A model generated the notes under the pieces. It was not told the origin of the DNA. It ran no database searches and was given only the letters and a program-made list of their open reading frames with translations. A stretch of 64,000 nt of DNA from Actinocorallia sp. API 0066 (GTDB lineage Bacteria > Actinomycetota > Actinomycetes > Streptosporangiales > Streptosporangiaceae), in NCBI RefSeq assembly GCF_020991275.1, contig NZ_JAJLQY010000010.1, positions 267,345-331,344 of the forward strand, written 5' to 3'. The translations under genes were made by a program, and so were the position numbers. This document shows positions 8,470-17,782 of this stretch, piece after piece (the stretch's first letter is position 1; each line of letters begins with the position of its first letter).

Positions 8470-9072
8470 ATGGCAGAGCGCGGGAAAGGGCGTGCCGAGG
8501 TGAGCACACGGGAACGGATTCTCGACGCGGCCGCCGGGCTGCTGCGCACGCGCGGCATCGCGCAGGCGACGACCAGGGAGATCGCGCTGGCGTCCGGCGT
8601 GTCGGAGCCGACGCTGTACAAGTACTTCGGCGACAAGGAACGGCTGCTGCTCGCCGTCCTCGAAGAGCGGCTGCCCGGACCGTCACGGGTGACGCTGCGG
8701 CCGGGCGAGGGCGACCTCGCCGAGACCCTCACCGACCTCGCGCACGCCTACCTGGACTTCTACCGGGAGTCCTTCCCGATGTTCGGCGCGCTGCTGGCCG
8801 ACCCGCAGCGGATGGCCGCGCACCGCGACGCGCTGGCCCGGCACGGCGGCACCCCCGCCCGTCCCGTCGCCGCCCTCGCCGCCTACCTGCGCGCCGAGCA
8901 GGCACACGGCCGCGTCGCCGCGCGGACCGACCCCGAGGCCGCGGCCGCGCTCCTCGTCGGCGCCTGCTTCCAGCAGGCGTTCCTGCGCTACTACACCGAA
9001 GGGCCCGACGCCGCCCCCGCGCCGCGCTCCTTCGCCGCCTCCCTGGCCACCGCCCTTCTCGGCCCCCTCTAG
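8470..9072 (+). CDS. TetR-family transcriptional regulator
   Basis: The gene encodes about 200 aa. The N-terminal helix-turn-helix reads TTREIALASGVSEPTLYKYF followed by the usual DKERLL. The rest is a ligand-binding helical domain with no recognisable ligand. I took the ATG at 8470; an in-frame GTG at 8425 would lie inside the operator. It probably represses itself and the divergent NmrA-like gene. Confidence 0.9.
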   Translation: MAERGKGRAEVSTRERILDAAAGLLRTRGIAQATTREIALASGVSEPTLYKYFGDKERLLLAVLEERLPGPSRVTLRPGEGDLAETLTDLAHAYLDFYRESFPMFGALLADPQRMAAHRDALARHGGTPARPVAALAAYLRAEQAHGRVAARTDPEAAAALLVGACFQQAFLRYYTEGPDAAPAPRSFAASLATALLGPL

Positions 9073-9084
9073 CGGGAAAAAGGA

Positions 9085-9118
9085 GACGCCCCCGCCGAGG
9101 GCGATCGGCGGGGGCGTC
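9085..9118. terminator. Strong hairpin between convergent TetR and acyl-CoA dehydrogenase genes
   Basis: A perfect 14-bp stem (GACGCCCCCGCCGA with its complement) closes a 6-base loop. It lies 12 bases after the tetR stop and 25 bases from the dehydrogenase stop. There is no T tract, as is common in high-GC actinomycetes. Confidence 0.75.
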
Positions 9119-9143
9119 CAGGGTGGCAGAGAGCCGAGGTGCC

Positions 9144-10976
9144 TTAGAAGGCCGACTCCGGCAGCTCCATGATGTCGAGCGTGGTGTTCTCGACCATGAG
9201 GCGGTCGGAGGTGATGCGGGGCAGCACGTTGGCCGCGAAGAACTGGGCGGCGGCGACCTTGCCGGTGTAGAAGTCGCGGTCGGCGTCGGAGACGTCGCCG
9301 GACAGCTTCTCCAGGGCGATGGTCGCCTGACGCAGCAGCAGCCACGCCACGACGGTGTCGCCGAGGGCCAGCAGGAGACGGGTCGAGTTCAACCCGATCT
9401 TGTAGATCTCCTTCGGGTTCTCCATCGAGCCCAGCGCCGCGTTGACCATGGCGCCGATGATGCCCTCGGTGTCGGCGACGGCCTGGGCGAGGAACGCCCT
9501 CTCGGCCTTCAGCCTGCCGTTGCCGGACTCGGACGCCGCGAACTCCTTGATCTGGTTCGCCAGCACGTTCAGCGTGGCGCCCTGGTCGCGGAGGATCTTG
9601 CGGAAGAACAGGTCGAGGCCCTGGATCGCGGTGGTGCCCTCGTACAGGGTGTCGATCTTGGAGTCCCGGATGTACTGCTCGATCGGGTACTCCTGCAGGA
9701 AGCCGGAGCCGCCCAGCGTCTGCAGCGACTCGGCGCCCAGCAGCGCGTAGGACCGCTCCGAGCCGAAGCCCTTGACGATCGGGAGCAGCAGGTCGTTCAG
9801 CTTCTCCGACAGCTCGTCGTGGCGGCCCTCGTGGGCGGCGATCTGTACCGCGTCCTGGTAGGTCGCGGTCAGCAGCACGAGCGCGCGCATGCCCTCGGCG
9901 TAAGCCTTCTGGGTGATGAGCGAGCGGCGGACGTCCGGGTGGTGGGTGATGGTGACGCGCGGCGCGGCCTTGTTGGTCTGCTGCGTGAGGTCGGCGCCCT
10001 GGACGCGCTCCTTGGCGTACTCCAGCGCGTTCAGGTAACCGGTCGAGAGGGTGGCGATCGCCTTCGTGCCGACCATCATGCGGGCGTACTCGATGACGAG
10101 GAACATCTGACGGATGCCCTCGTGCTTGTCGCCGACGAGGGTGCCGACCGCGGGGTGCTTCTCGCCGAAGGTGAGCTCGCAGGTAGTGGAGACCTTCAGG
10201 CCCATCTTCTTCTCGACGTTGGTGACGTAGGCGCCGTTGCGCTCGCCCAGCTCGCCCGTCTCGAGGTCCACGTGGTACTTCGGCACGAGGAACAGGGACA
10301 GGCCCTTGGTGCCCGGTCCGGCGCCCTCGGGGCGGGCCAGCACCAGGTGGAAGATGTTCTCGGCCATGTCGTGTTCGGCCGAGGTGATGAAGCGCTTGAC
10401 GCCCTCGATGTGCCAGGTGCCGTCGGGCTGCTGGACGGCCTTGGCCCGGCCCGCGCCGACGTCGGAGCCCGCGTCGGGCTCGGTCAGCACCATGGTCGCG
10501 CCCCACTGGCGCTCAACGGCCAGCTGCGCGAACTTCTTCTGCTCCTCGTTGCCCTCGTTGAAGAGGATCTGCGCGAAGCCGGGGCCGGAGGAGAACATGT
10601 AGATCGCCGGGTTGGCGCCCAGGACCTGCTCGGCGACGGCCCAGGTGAGCGTGCGCGGCGCGTTGGTGCCGCCCAGCTCCGGCGTCAGGTCGAGCCGGAA
10701 CCACTCGGCGTCCATCCATGCCTTGAAGGACTTCTTGAAGGACTCCGGCATCTTCACGTCGCCGGTGGCCGGGTCGAAGACCGGCGGGTGGCGGTCGGCG
10801 TCCTCGAAGGACTCCGCGACCGGGCCGGTCGTCAGGCGGTTCACCTCGTCCAGGACGCCGCGGGCGGTGTCCTCGTCGATCTCGGCGAACGGGCCGGTGC
10901 CCAGAACCTCCTGGCGGTTGAACACCTCGAAGAGGTTGAACTCGATGTCCCGAAGGTTGGCCTTGTAGTGCCCCAT
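9144..10976 (-). CDS. Acyl-CoA dehydrogenase, long form
   Basis: This flavoprotein of 610 aa oxidises acyl-CoA to enoyl-CoA. The FAD/substrate segments are visible: [19 protein letters not shown], then [15 protein letters not shown], and near the C-terminal half [20 protein letters not shown] with [15 protein letters not shown], which holds the catalytic Glu. The length with an extra C-terminal domain matches the FadE5-like group. The ATG at 10976 is preceded by GGGGTG. It is a single gene with an inverted repeat upstream. Confidence 0.92.
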   Translation of the reverse strand: MGHYKANLRDIEFNLFEVFNRQEVLGTGPFAEIDEDTARGVLDEVNRLTTGPVAESFEDADRHPPVFDPATGDVKMPESFKKSFKAWMDAEWFRLDLTPELGGTNAPRTLTWAVAEQVLGANPAIYMFSSGPGFAQILFNEGNEEQKKFAQLAVERQWGATMVLTEPDAGSDVGAGRAKAVQQPDGTWHIEGVKRFITSAEHDMAENIFHLVLARPEGAGPGTKGLSLFLVPKYHVDLETGELGERNGAYVTNVEKKMGLKVSTTCELTFGEKHPAVGTLVGDKHEGIRQMFLVIEYARMMVGTKAIATLSTGYLNALEYAKERVQGADLTQQTNKAAPRVTITHHPDVRRSLITQKAYAEGMRALVLLTATYQDAVQIAAHEGRHDELSEKLNDLLLPIVKGFGSERSYALLGAESLQTLGGSGFLQEYPIEQYIRDSKIDTLYEGTTAIQGLDLFFRKILRDQGATLNVLANQIKEFAASESGNGRLKAERAFLAQAVADTEGIIGAMVNAALGSMENPKEIYKIGLNSTRLLLALGDTVVAWLLLRQATIALEKLSGDVSDADRDFYTGKVAAAQFFAANVLPRITSDRLMVENTTLDIMELPESAF

Positions 10977-11023
10977 GGGTGACACCCCGTCTAGCTCGTC
11001 GGCGGTGCCGGTCGGCCCGCTCT

Positions 11024-11066
11024 ACCGGTTAGTAACTATCCATGATGCTACCCGTCAGTAACCGGT
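11024..11066. promoter_or_regulatory. Inverted repeat upstream of the acyl-CoA dehydrogenase gene
   Basis: ACCGGTTA (11024-11031) and TAACCGGT (11059-11066) form an exact dyad with a 27-base spacer, and each arm continues into a TTAGTAAC/TCAGTAAC-like half site. The position 50-90 bases before the start fits a TetR-type fatty-acid regulator operator. The regulator is not identified. Confidence 0.4.
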
Positions 11067-11213
11067 GGCAAGCCTTGGGGAGAACCTGGTTCGCGTGTGA
11101 CTCATACCACATTATTTGTGGTTAGATCATCAGGAACGTCCTGCTTGTGGAACGCGACTAAAAGAGCAGAGTTCGACTGTGGCCCCCGCCAACACCCAAG
11201 GAGAGACGTAACA

Positions 11214-11996
11214 GTGGTCTTCAAGAAGCTTCTCGGCGCCTTCGGAGTCGGTGGCCCCTCCATCGACACGGTCCTGAGGGACGCCAACGTCCGTCCGGGC
11301 GGGATCATCAGCGGTGACATCCACCTGCTCGGCGGCGACCACGAGTCGGACATCCTCGGCATCAACGTGGCGCTCGTCACCCGCGTCGAGGTCGAGACCG
11401 ACGACAGCGAGTACACCCGCAACGAGAAGTACGCCAAGGCGCACCTCGCGGGCCGCTTCCAGCTCCAGCCCGGCGTGCGGCACAGCTTCCCGTTCCAGCT
11501 CGAGGTGCCGTGGGAGACCCCGCTCACCCACATGTACGGCCAGCCGTTGCGCGGCACCACCGTCGGCGTCGCCACCGAGCTGGAGGTCGCCCGCGCGATC
11601 GACGCCACCGACCTCGACCCCATCGCGGTGCACCCGCTGCCCGCCCAGGAGCGCATCCTGGCGGCCTTCTCCAACCTCGGCTTCCACTTCCGGAACGCCG
11701 ACTGCGAGAAGGGCCGCATCTACGGCGTCAACCAGCTACTGCCGTTCTACCAGGAGATCGAGTTCCACCCGGGCGGCCGCTACGCGCACGCGTTCAAGCA
11801 GCTGGAGGTGACGTTCGTGAGCAACCCGGCCAGCACCGAGGTCATCCTGGAGCTCGACAAGCGCACCACCTTCGGCGGCAGCCACGACACCTTCCTGCGC
11901 TTCACCGTCCCGAACCAGGGCTTCGAGCACGCCAACTGGGAGCAGAACATCGACGGCCTCCTCCAGCAGGCCGGCCAGAAGCGCGGCTGGTTCTAG
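11214..11996 (+). CDS. spo0M: Spo0M-family sporulation-control protein
   Basis: This 260-aa arrestin-like protein begins with VFKKLLGAFGVGGPSIDTVL and contains GGIISGDIHLLGGDHE and SFPFQLEVPWETPLT, all typical of Spo0M. In Bacillus, Spo0M modulates sporulation and cytoskeleton; in actinomycetes its role is less clear. The start is GTG at 11214 with AAGGAG ten bases upstream. It heads an apparent operon with a beta-solenoid membrane protein (gap 22 bases) and an SDR. Confidence 0.9.
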   Translation: MVFKKLLGAFGVGGPSIDTVLRDANVRPGGIISGDIHLLGGDHESDILGINVALVTRVEVETDDSEYTRNEKYAKAHLAGRFQLQPGVRHSFPFQLEVPWETPLTHMYGQPLRGTTVGVATELEVARAIDATDLDPIAVHPLPAQERILAAFSNLGFHFRNADCEKGRIYGVNQLLPFYQEIEFHPGGRYAHAFKQLEVTFVSNPASTEVILELDKRTTFGGSHDTFLRFTVPNQGFEHANWEQNIDGLLQQAGQKRGWF

Positions 11997-12018
11997 CCCC
12001 ATCCCCCGGGAGGGCACC

Positions 12019-13437
12019 CTGAACAGCGCGGAGCAGGAGCTGTCGGACGCCTGTCCGCACGGCCTCCTCGTCGACCTCACCGGCCGCCCCGACCCCGAGG
12101 TCGGGGCGGCGGTACTCGCCCGACTCCTCCTCGGCCCCCTTCCCGCCGCGGACGGCGGCATCCCCGCCGTCCGGCTGCGCGGCGCACTGATCACCGGGGT
12201 CCTGGACCTGTCCGGCGGCGACATCACCCGCGAACTGAGCCTCGAAGCCTGTGTCTTCGAGGCCGCGCCGCTCCTGGAGGGCGCCCGCGTCCGGCGGCTC
12301 CGGCTCGTCGAGTGCGTCATGCCCGGCCTCCAGGCCACCGGCCTCGCCGCCGAGTCCGCGCTCGTGCTCGACCGGTCCGTCATCGACGGCCAGCTCGGGC
12401 TGCGCAGGGCGCAGCTCGCGGGCGGCCTCACCCTGAACGACGCGCGGATCACCACGAAGGACGGGCACTTCGCGATGTTCGCGGGCGGCATGGCCGTCGA
12501 AGCGGGGGTGTTCGCGCGGCGGTGCCGCATCGAGGGCGGCGTCCGCCTGACCGGCTCCCGGATCAACGGAGGGCTCTTCCTGGAGGGCACGGAGCTGGTC
12601 AACCCCGGCAGGCTCGCGCTGGACGGGCAGAACATCGCCGTCACCGACGCGATGGAGTGCGCGGCCGGGTTCCGCGCGGAGGGCACCGTCAAGCTGCGCG
12701 GGGCGCGGGTGGACGGCACGCTCTCCTTCGACCGCGCCGGGACGCTCAGCGCCCCTGGACGGCTCGCGGTCCAGCTTTCGCACACCGACATCCGGGAACT
12801 GATCCTGACCCCGGACGAGCCCGTTGAGGGCGTCGTGTCGCTCGCCTACGCCCGGATCGGCGTCCTCCTCGACCGGACCGACACCTGGCCGGCGCACCTG
12901 CGGCTCGACGGCGCCGTCTACGAGACGCTCCGCGGCGCCGATCCGGAGCGGCGGCTCGACTGGGCCGACCGCGACCCCGACGGCTTCCGCTCCCAGCCGT
13001 ACGAACAGCTCTCCGCCTGGGCGCTGCGCGACGGCCACGAGCAGCTCGCGCGGCGCGCCCAGCTGATGAAGTTCCGCCGCCGCAGGCAGGCCCAGCCGTG
13101 GCACGGCCGGCTCTGGGGCCTGCTGCTGGACTGGACCGTCGGCTACGGGTACCGGCCCTGGCTGGCCGCCGCGTGGCTCGCGGTGATCATCGCGGCGGGG
13201 ACCGCGGTGTTCAGCGCCGTGCCGCCACGGCCGATCAAGGAGCCGGGGGAGCTTCCCGACTTCCAGGCGCTGATCTACGTCGTGGACCTGGTGATCCCGA
13301 TCGGCGCGTTCGGGCTGCGCCAGGCGTGGGATCCGGTGGGGTGGACCCAGTGGCCGGCTTACGCAATCATCGCCTCAGGGTGGATTCTCGCCACGGCGCT
13401 GGTCGCCGGGGTGACGCGAGTACTGAGGCCCGGCTAG
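12019..13437 (+). CDS. Membrane-anchored beta-solenoid repeat protein, probable CTG start
   Basis: This 472-aa paralogue of the protein at 2012 shares the repeats (for example VKLRGARVDGTLSF), the VVSLAYARIGVL segment, the YETL and WADRDPDGF stretch and the GYGYRPW membrane segments near the C terminus. No ATG, GTG or TTG occurs in frame at the right place. A CTG at 12019 follows GGGAGGG by a few bases and aligns with the TTG start of the paralogue; the first in-frame ATG (12319) would remove 100 aligned residues. It follows spo0M by 22 bases. Function unknown. Confidence 0.78.
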   Translation: MNSAEQELSDACPHGLLVDLTGRPDPEVGAAVLARLLLGPLPAADGGIPAVRLRGALITGVLDLSGGDITRELSLEACVFEAAPLLEGARVRRLRLVECVMPGLQATGLAAESALVLDRSVIDGQLGLRRAQLAGGLTLNDARITTKDGHFAMFAGGMAVEAGVFARRCRIEGGVRLTGSRINGGLFLEGTELVNPGRLALDGQNIAVTDAMECAAGFRAEGTVKLRGARVDGTLSFDRAGTLSAPGRLAVQLSHTDIRELILTPDEPVEGVVSLAYARIGVLLDRTDTWPAHLRLDGAVYETLRGADPERRLDWADRDPDGFRSQPYEQLSAWALRDGHEQLARRAQLMKFRRRRQAQPWHGRLWGLLLDWTVGYGYRPWLAAAWLAVIIAAGTAVFSAVPPRPIKEPGELPDFQALIYVVDLVIPIGAFGLRQAWDPVGWTQWPAYAIIASGWILATALVAGVTRVLRPG

Positions 13438-13449
13438 GGGGCAGGTGCG

Positions 13450-14199
13450 TTGGGGACTTATCTGATCACGGGGGCCACCGGGGGGATCGGGCTGGCCACC
13501 GCGGAGCTGCTGCGCGAACAGGGGCACGACCTCGTGCTGACGGCGCGCTCACCGGAACGGCTCACCAAGATCGCCGCCCGGTTCGCGGCCGCCCCGTACG
13601 GGAAGACGCAGGCGTGGGCGCTGCCGCAGGGCGAGGGGCGCCCTTCCGGCCAGCCGGTCCGCACGGTGCCGCTCGACCTCGCCGAGCCGCGCCGGATCGA
13701 GGCGGCGCTCGCCCTCGCCGACCTGCCGCCCGCCCTGGACGGCGTGGTGCACAGCGCGGGCGTCTGCGACCTCGGCACGGTCGCCGAACTGGACGCCGAC
13801 ACCTGGATCGACCAGCTGATGGTCAACCTCGTGGGGGCCGCCGAACTGACCCGCCTCCTGCTGCCGTCGCTGCGCGCGGCGGGCGGGCACGTGGTGTTCG
13901 TCAACTCCGGCGCGGGCCTGCGCGCGCACCCGAACTGGTCCGCCTACGCGGCGAGCAAGCACGGCTTGAAGGCCCTCGCTGATTCGCTCCGCCAGGAGGA
14001 ACCGGCCTTGCGCGTCACCACGGTGTATCCGGGGCGGACGGCCAGTGAGATGCAGCGTCGGGTGCGGGCTCAGGAGTCGGCGCCTTATGACCCGGCGGAT
14101 TACATCCAGCCGGCTACCGTCGCCCGTGCGATCGTCGGCGCCCTGGGCACCCCGGCGGACGCCGTCGTGACGGACCTCTCGATCCGCCCGCGCGCCTAG
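13450..14199 (+). CDS. Short-chain dehydrogenase/reductase
   Basis: This SDR of 249 aa has the NAD(P) motif TGATGGIGLA, the VVHSAGVCD segment replacing NNAG, a Ser region (VFVNSGAG) and the catalytic YAASKHGLK. It starts at TTG (13450), 12 bases after the previous gene, with GGGCAGG upstream. It is third in the spo0M operon. The substrate cannot be told. Its stop overlaps the rhomboid stop on the other strand by four bases. Confidence 0.88.
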   Translation: MGTYLITGATGGIGLATAELLREQGHDLVLTARSPERLTKIAARFAAAPYGKTQAWALPQGEGRPSGQPVRTVPLDLAEPRRIEAALALADLPPALDGVVHSAGVCDLGTVAELDADTWIDQLMVNLVGAAELTRLLLPSLRAAGGHVVFVNSGAGLRAHPNWSAYAASKHGLKALADSLRQEEPALRVTTVYPGRTASEMQRRVRAQESAPYDPADYIQPATVARAIVGALGTPADAVVTDLSIRPRA

Positions 14200-14813
14200 T
14201 AGGCGGCCGACCGTTTGCGGCGCAGGAGGAACGCCGCGATGAGGCCGCCGATGAGGCCGAACAGGTGTCCCTGCCAGGAGATGCGGGCGTCGGTCGGGAT
14301 GACCCCGTAGACGATGCCGCCGTACAGCAGCACGACCGCGACGGCGATGAGCCCGTCGCCGATGTGCCGTTCGAAGACGCCGCGGCCCAGCAGATAGCCG
14401 AAGTAGCCGAAGACGAGGATGCTCGCGCCGAGCGTCTCGGAGTTCGGCGGGCCGGTGAACCACACGCCGAGCCCGCCGACGACGATGACGATGAGGTTCA
14501 TCGTCAGGAACTTGCCGAGGCCGCGCAGGGCGGCGAGGAAGCCGAGCACCGCGAAGGGCACGGTGTTGGCCATGAGGTGTTCGAAGTTGCCGTGCAGGAA
14601 GGGCGCGGTGGCGATCTGGGGGAGGTCGCCGACGTCGCGCGCGCGGATGCCGTAGGTGTCGAGCTGCCCGCCGAGCACGTAGTCCACACCTTCGAGGATC
14701 CACATGCCCACGAGGACGGTGAGCACCAGGGCGGCGGCGGCGAGTGCCCGGGTGGCCTGGGTGCCGATCTCACCGGCGGCCCGCCTGCCGAACGCCCTGC
14801 TTCGTTCACTCAT
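14196..14813 (-). CDS. Rhomboid-family intramembrane serine protease
   Basis: This 205-aa protein has about six hydrophobic segments. The catalytic serine motif reads TLGASILVFG and the histidine lies in SWQGHLFGLIGG; an HGNFEHLMANT segment matches the conserved rhomboid HxxxxHxxxN. It would cleave membrane proteins within the bilayer. A promoter is positioned so that transcription may start at or next to the ATG. Confidence 0.9.
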   Translation of the reverse strand: MSERSRAFGRRAAGEIGTQATRALAAAALVLTVLVGMWILEGVDYVLGGQLDTYGIRARDVGDLPQIATAPFLHGNFEHLMANTVPFAVLGFLAALRGLGKFLTMNLIVIVVGGLGVWFTGPPNSETLGASILVFGYFGYLLGRGVFERHIGDGLIAVAVVLLYGGIVYGVIPTDARISWQGHLFGLIGGLIAAFLLRRKRSAAY

Positions 14814-14820
14814 CGGGGGT

Positions 14821-14850
14821 TCTATCCTCGTCCGTCGTCTCTCTCGACAA
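14821..14850 (-). promoter_or_regulatory. Promoter of the rhomboid gene, probably leaderless
   Basis: On the minus strand TTGTCG (14845-14850) and GATAGA (14821-14826) are 18 bases apart. The -10 element ends only seven bases before the ATG at 14813, so the transcript would carry almost no leader. Confidence 0.45.
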
Positions 14851-14878
14851 CGTGCGGCGTACCCGATTTGTCCCTAGA

Positions 14879-15160
14879 TTACCGTCGAAGATAGCGCCGT
14901 TCCTCGGGCGTGGTGCCGCCCCAGATCCCGGCGGGCTCGCCCGCGCGCAGCGCCCAGTCGAGACACTCGGCAGCGACGGCGCAGCGGTAACAGACCCGCT
15001 TGGCCTCGCCGACCTGGTCACGGGCCGGGCCGAGGTCGCTGATCGGGTAGAAGATCTCCGGGTCGGCGCCCCTGCACTCGGCAAGGTCGGTCCAGTGGTC
15101 GTCGGCGTCCTTGCGCACCGCCATCGGGTTGGCCGGGTCACGGTACATGGTGGCTTTCAA
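14879..15160 (-). CDS. WhiB-family Fe-S transcription factor
   Basis: This 93-aa protein has the four cluster-binding cysteines C29, C57, C60 and C66 (the last three in VCYRCAVAAEC) and the GIWGG turn, followed by a basic tail. WhiB proteins bind a 4Fe-4S cluster and partner with the main sigma factor. The subtype is not certain. The start is TTG at 15160 because AGGAGG lies nine bases upstream. Two identical palindromes lie in the upstream gap. Confidence 0.95.
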   Translation of the reverse strand: MKATMYRDPANPMAVRKDADDHWTDLAECRGADPEIFYPISDLGPARDQVGEAKRVCYRCAVAAECLDWALRAGEPAGIWGGTTPEERRYLRR

Positions 15161-15203
15161 GGCTCACGCCTCCTCGCGTGCTCACTTGGGGGTGCCACCC
15201 AAT

Positions 15204-15228
15204 GTAGTACTACGAGCTGTAGTACTAC
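15204..15228. promoter_or_regulatory. Two tandem GTAGTACTAC palindromes upstream of whiB
   Basis: The perfect 10-bp palindrome GTAGTACTAC occurs at 15204-15213 and again at 15219-15228, 15 bases apart centre to centre. They lie in the divergent gap between the whiB-like gene and the GNAT gene. The binding protein is unknown. Confidence 0.6.
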
Positions 15229-15291
15229 AAGCGAGCGTTACGGCAAGGGCACGTGAAAGCAACACAAGCGTGTCCGGATACCCTGCGTCCC

Positions 15292-15768
15292 ATGACAGGG
15301 ACCCGCAAGCCGCCGGTTTTCCGCGACGCAACCCGCGCGGACCTGGCGAAGATCGTCAAACTGCTCGCCGACGACGTGCTGGGCGCCACCCGGGAGTCCC
15401 CCGAGGTCAACGAGCATTACGAGGCCGCGTTCGCCGAGATCGACGCGGACCCGAACAACCGGCTCATCGTCGCCGACCTGGACGGCGACGTCGTCGGGAC
15501 CCTGCAGCTCACCTACATTCCGGGCCTCACCTACATGGGCAGTTCGCGCGCCCAGATCGAGGGCGTGCGCGTCGCGGGCGACCTGCGCGGCCACGGGGTC
15601 GGCCACGAGATGCTCTCCTGGGCGATCGAGGAAGCGCGCGCGCTGGGCTGCCGTGTGGTTCAGCTCACCACAGACCGGCAGCGGCCTGACGCGATCCGGT
15701 TCTACCAGAAGGTCGGTTTCCGCCCCTCGCACATGGGCCTGCGCTACCTGCTCACCGAGCACGAGTGA
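15292..15768 (+). CDS. GNAT-family N-acetyltransferase
   Basis: This protein of about 158 aa has a full acetyl-CoA fold: RDATRADLAKIVKLL at the start, an acetyl-CoA loop VAGDLRGHGVGHEML and the C-terminal AIRFYQKVGFRPSHMG. The ATG at 15292 is preceded by TACCCT and seven bases, a pattern of leaderless genes. A GTG at 15253 with weak AAGGG is an alternative start. Substrate unknown. Confidence 0.88.
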   Translation: MTGTRKPPVFRDATRADLAKIVKLLADDVLGATRESPEVNEHYEAAFAEIDADPNNRLIVADLDGDVVGTLQLTYIPGLTYMGSSRAQIEGVRVAGDLRGHGVGHEMLSWAIEEARALGCRVVQLTTDRQRPDAIRFYQKVGFRPSHMGLRYLLTEHE

Positions 15769-15807
15769 CCCTTCCCGTCACTAGCAAAACCGAATAGGGT
15801 TCGGTCC

Positions 15808-16770
15808 ATGGTGCGGGTCGTGGTCGCGGAACTCGGAAAGCTCACCCTGGTCGAGGACGAGGCGCTGGAGCCCGGTCCCGGCCAGCTCGCCGTGGCGGTC
15901 GGGGCGGCGGGCGTCAACTACGTGGACGGCCTCCTCGTCGAGGGCCGGTACCAGATCAAACCGCCGCTGCCGTTCACTCCGGGCAGCGAGATCGCGGGCA
16001 CCGTCAGCGCGGTCGGCCCCGGCGTCACGGGCTTCGCGCCCGGCGACAGGGTGCTCGCGATGTGCGGGTTCGGCGGATTCGCCGCGCATGCCGTGATCAA
16101 CGCCGACAGCGCCGTGCGCGTCCCGGACGCGCTCGACTTCCCCCGGGCCGCGACGTTCACCCAGTCCTACTGCACGGCGCTCTTCGCGCTGCGCGAGCGG
16201 GTCGGCCTACGCGCCGGGGAGAGTGTGCTCTCCCTGGGCGCCGGTAGCGGCGTCGGCCTCGCGGCGGTGCAGGTGGCGAAGGCGCTCGGCGCGCGCGTTC
16301 TCGCCGCGGCCTCCAGCCCGGAGAAGCGGGCCGCCTCACTCGCCGCCGGTGCTTCCGAGGTCGTGGACTCGGCCGACCCCGAGGCCGTCAAGAAGGCGGC
16401 CCGCGCGTTCGGCGACGGCGGCGTGGACGTGGTGTTCGACCCCGTGGGCGGCGAGCTCGCCCCCGTGGTGCTGCGGGCGCTGCGCGAGTTCGGCCGCTAC
16501 ACCGTCATCGGGTTCACCGCGGGCATCCCCGCCGTCCCACTCAACCAGGTGCTGCTGCGCAACCGCTCCGTCGTCGGCGTCGACTGGGGGCTGTGGGCGC
16601 TCACCGGCCCCGACCGGCAGCGCGCCCTGCTGGAGGACGCCCTCACGATGGTCGCCGACGGACGGCTCGACCCGGTCGCGCCGCAGGTCAGGCCGCTCGC
16701 CGACGTCGCCGAGGTGATCGCCGACCTCCAGGCCCGCCGCGTCGTCGGCAAGGTCGCCCTCGTCCCCTAG
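15808..16770 (+). CDS. Quinone oxidoreductase-like zinc-free medium-chain dehydrogenase
   Basis: This 320-aa protein is of the NADPH:quinone oxidoreductase group. It has GVNYVDGLLVEGRY, PFTPGSEIAGTV and the cofactor motif LGAGSGVGLAAVQVA. No zinc ligands are visible. The ATG lies seven bases after TAGGGT (15795-15800), so the gene is probably leaderless. It ends in a four-base overlap with a convergent gene. Confidence 0.9.
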   Translation: MVRVVVAELGKLTLVEDEALEPGPGQLAVAVGAAGVNYVDGLLVEGRYQIKPPLPFTPGSEIAGTVSAVGPGVTGFAPGDRVLAMCGFGGFAAHAVINADSAVRVPDALDFPRAATFTQSYCTALFALRERVGLRAGESVLSLGAGSGVGLAAVQVAKALGARVLAAASSPEKRAASLAAGASEVVDSADPEAVKKAARAFGDGGVDVVFDPVGGELAPVVLRALREFGRYTVIGFTAGIPAVPLNQVLLRNRSVVGVDWGLWALTGPDRQRALLEDALTMVADGRLDPVAPQVRPLADVAEVIADLQARRVVGKVALVP

Positions 16771-17150
16771 CCGAGGCTCGCCCGGAAGGCGACGCAGCCC
16801 GGCACCCACGCGGCGACGTCGAAGGCGCCCGGATCCCAGTCGTGCGCGAGCACCTCGCGCCGCCACACGTAGGCGACGGCCTCCCCTCCGCCGTCCAGCG
16901 CGATCGTCTCGACCGTGTAGTCGTCGTCCTCGTAGGCGTGCAGGACGTCCAGCTCCGCGGCGCTGAGGCCGTGCAGGAGGAGTCCGCGCGCGGTGCCCTG
17001 GGCGGCGACCAGGCCCGGGTAGGCGGCGCCCGGCAGCGCGGCCACCCGCCACCCGGACGCGCTCGCGGGCGACGTCGGCGGGACCCGGCCCAGCAGCGCG
17101 TCCAGGACCTCGGGGAAGCGCAGCGTGCCATAGACGAAAAGATCGGGCAT
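16767..17150 (-). CDS. Gamma-glutamylcyclotransferase-like protein (AIG2/GGCT fold)
   Basis: This 127-aa protein begins MPDLFVYGTLRFPEVL, the YGTLR motif of the GGCT fold, and ends with a conserved acidic-tyrosine segment (YEDDDYTVETI). It may cleave gamma-glutamyl derivatives. The ATG at 17150 is seven bases after TATTTT on the minus strand, again a leaderless arrangement. The long in-frame extension upstream of this ATG is antisense to the neighbouring GNAT gene. Confidence 0.85.
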   Translation of the reverse strand: MPDLFVYGTLRFPEVLDALLGRVPPTSPASASGWRVAALPGAAYPGLVAAQGTARGLLLHGLSAAELDVLHAYEDDDYTVETIALDGGGEAVAYVWRREVLAHDWDPGAFDVAAWVPGCVAFRASLG

Positions 17151-17183
17151 GGACCCCAAAATAACCGGTGGAGAGGACACACG

Positions 17184-17759
17184 ATGATCAGGAAGTTCCG
17201 GCTGGACGACGAGTACGCCGTCTATGACATCTGCCTGCGCACCGCGACGGATCCGGATGGATATGACGATCCCCGTCTTGTCGGGCATGTCTATGTCGGG
17301 CCGTATCTGCGGTTCGAGCCGCAGTTCGCGTCCGTGGTGGACGAGGGCGCCGTGCTCGGCTACATCGTCGGGACGCCCGACACCCGCGCGTTCGAGGAGC
17401 GCTGCGCCCAGGACTGGTGGCCCAACCTGCGCAGGCGCTACCCCGAGGACCCCGCCTCGCCTAGCACCCGGGACGAGCGGATGATCCACATCATCCACCA
17501 CCCGTTCCCCGCTCCCGAGGAGATCGTGCGCGAGCACCCGTCGCACCTGCACATCAACCTCCTGGCCGAGACGCGCGGCAAGGGGTACGGCCGGGCGCTC
17601 ATCGACCAGTTCCTTGGCGAACTCGTGGCGGCGGGCTCGCCTGGCGTCCACTTCGGCGTCGATCCGGCCAACACCAACGCGCTCGCCTTCTACGCGGCCG
17701 TCGGGTTCGACGTCCTACGCACCAACGTGCACACCGTGTGGATGGGCAGGAGGCTGTGA
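17184..17759 (+). CDS. GNAT-family N-acetyltransferase
   Basis: This 191-aa protein opens with MIRKFRLDDEYAVYDICLRT, has an acetyl-CoA binding loop (AETRGKGYGRALIDQFL) and ends with NALAFYAAVGFDVLRT. The size and the central insertion with HIIHHPFP resemble a subgroup related to protein O-GlcNAcase C-terminal acetyltransferase domains. GAGAGGA lies upstream of the ATG. Substrate unknown. Confidence 0.85.
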   Translation: MIRKFRLDDEYAVYDICLRTATDPDGYDDPRLVGHVYVGPYLRFEPQFASVVDEGAVLGYIVGTPDTRAFEERCAQDWWPNLRRRYPEDPASPSTRDERMIHIIHHPFPAPEEIVREHPSHLHINLLAETRGKGYGRALIDQFLGELVAAGSPGVHFGVDPANTNALAFYAAVGFDVLRTNVHTVWMGRRL

Positions 17760-17782
17760 CGGCCTCGTGATCCACGGCACGC

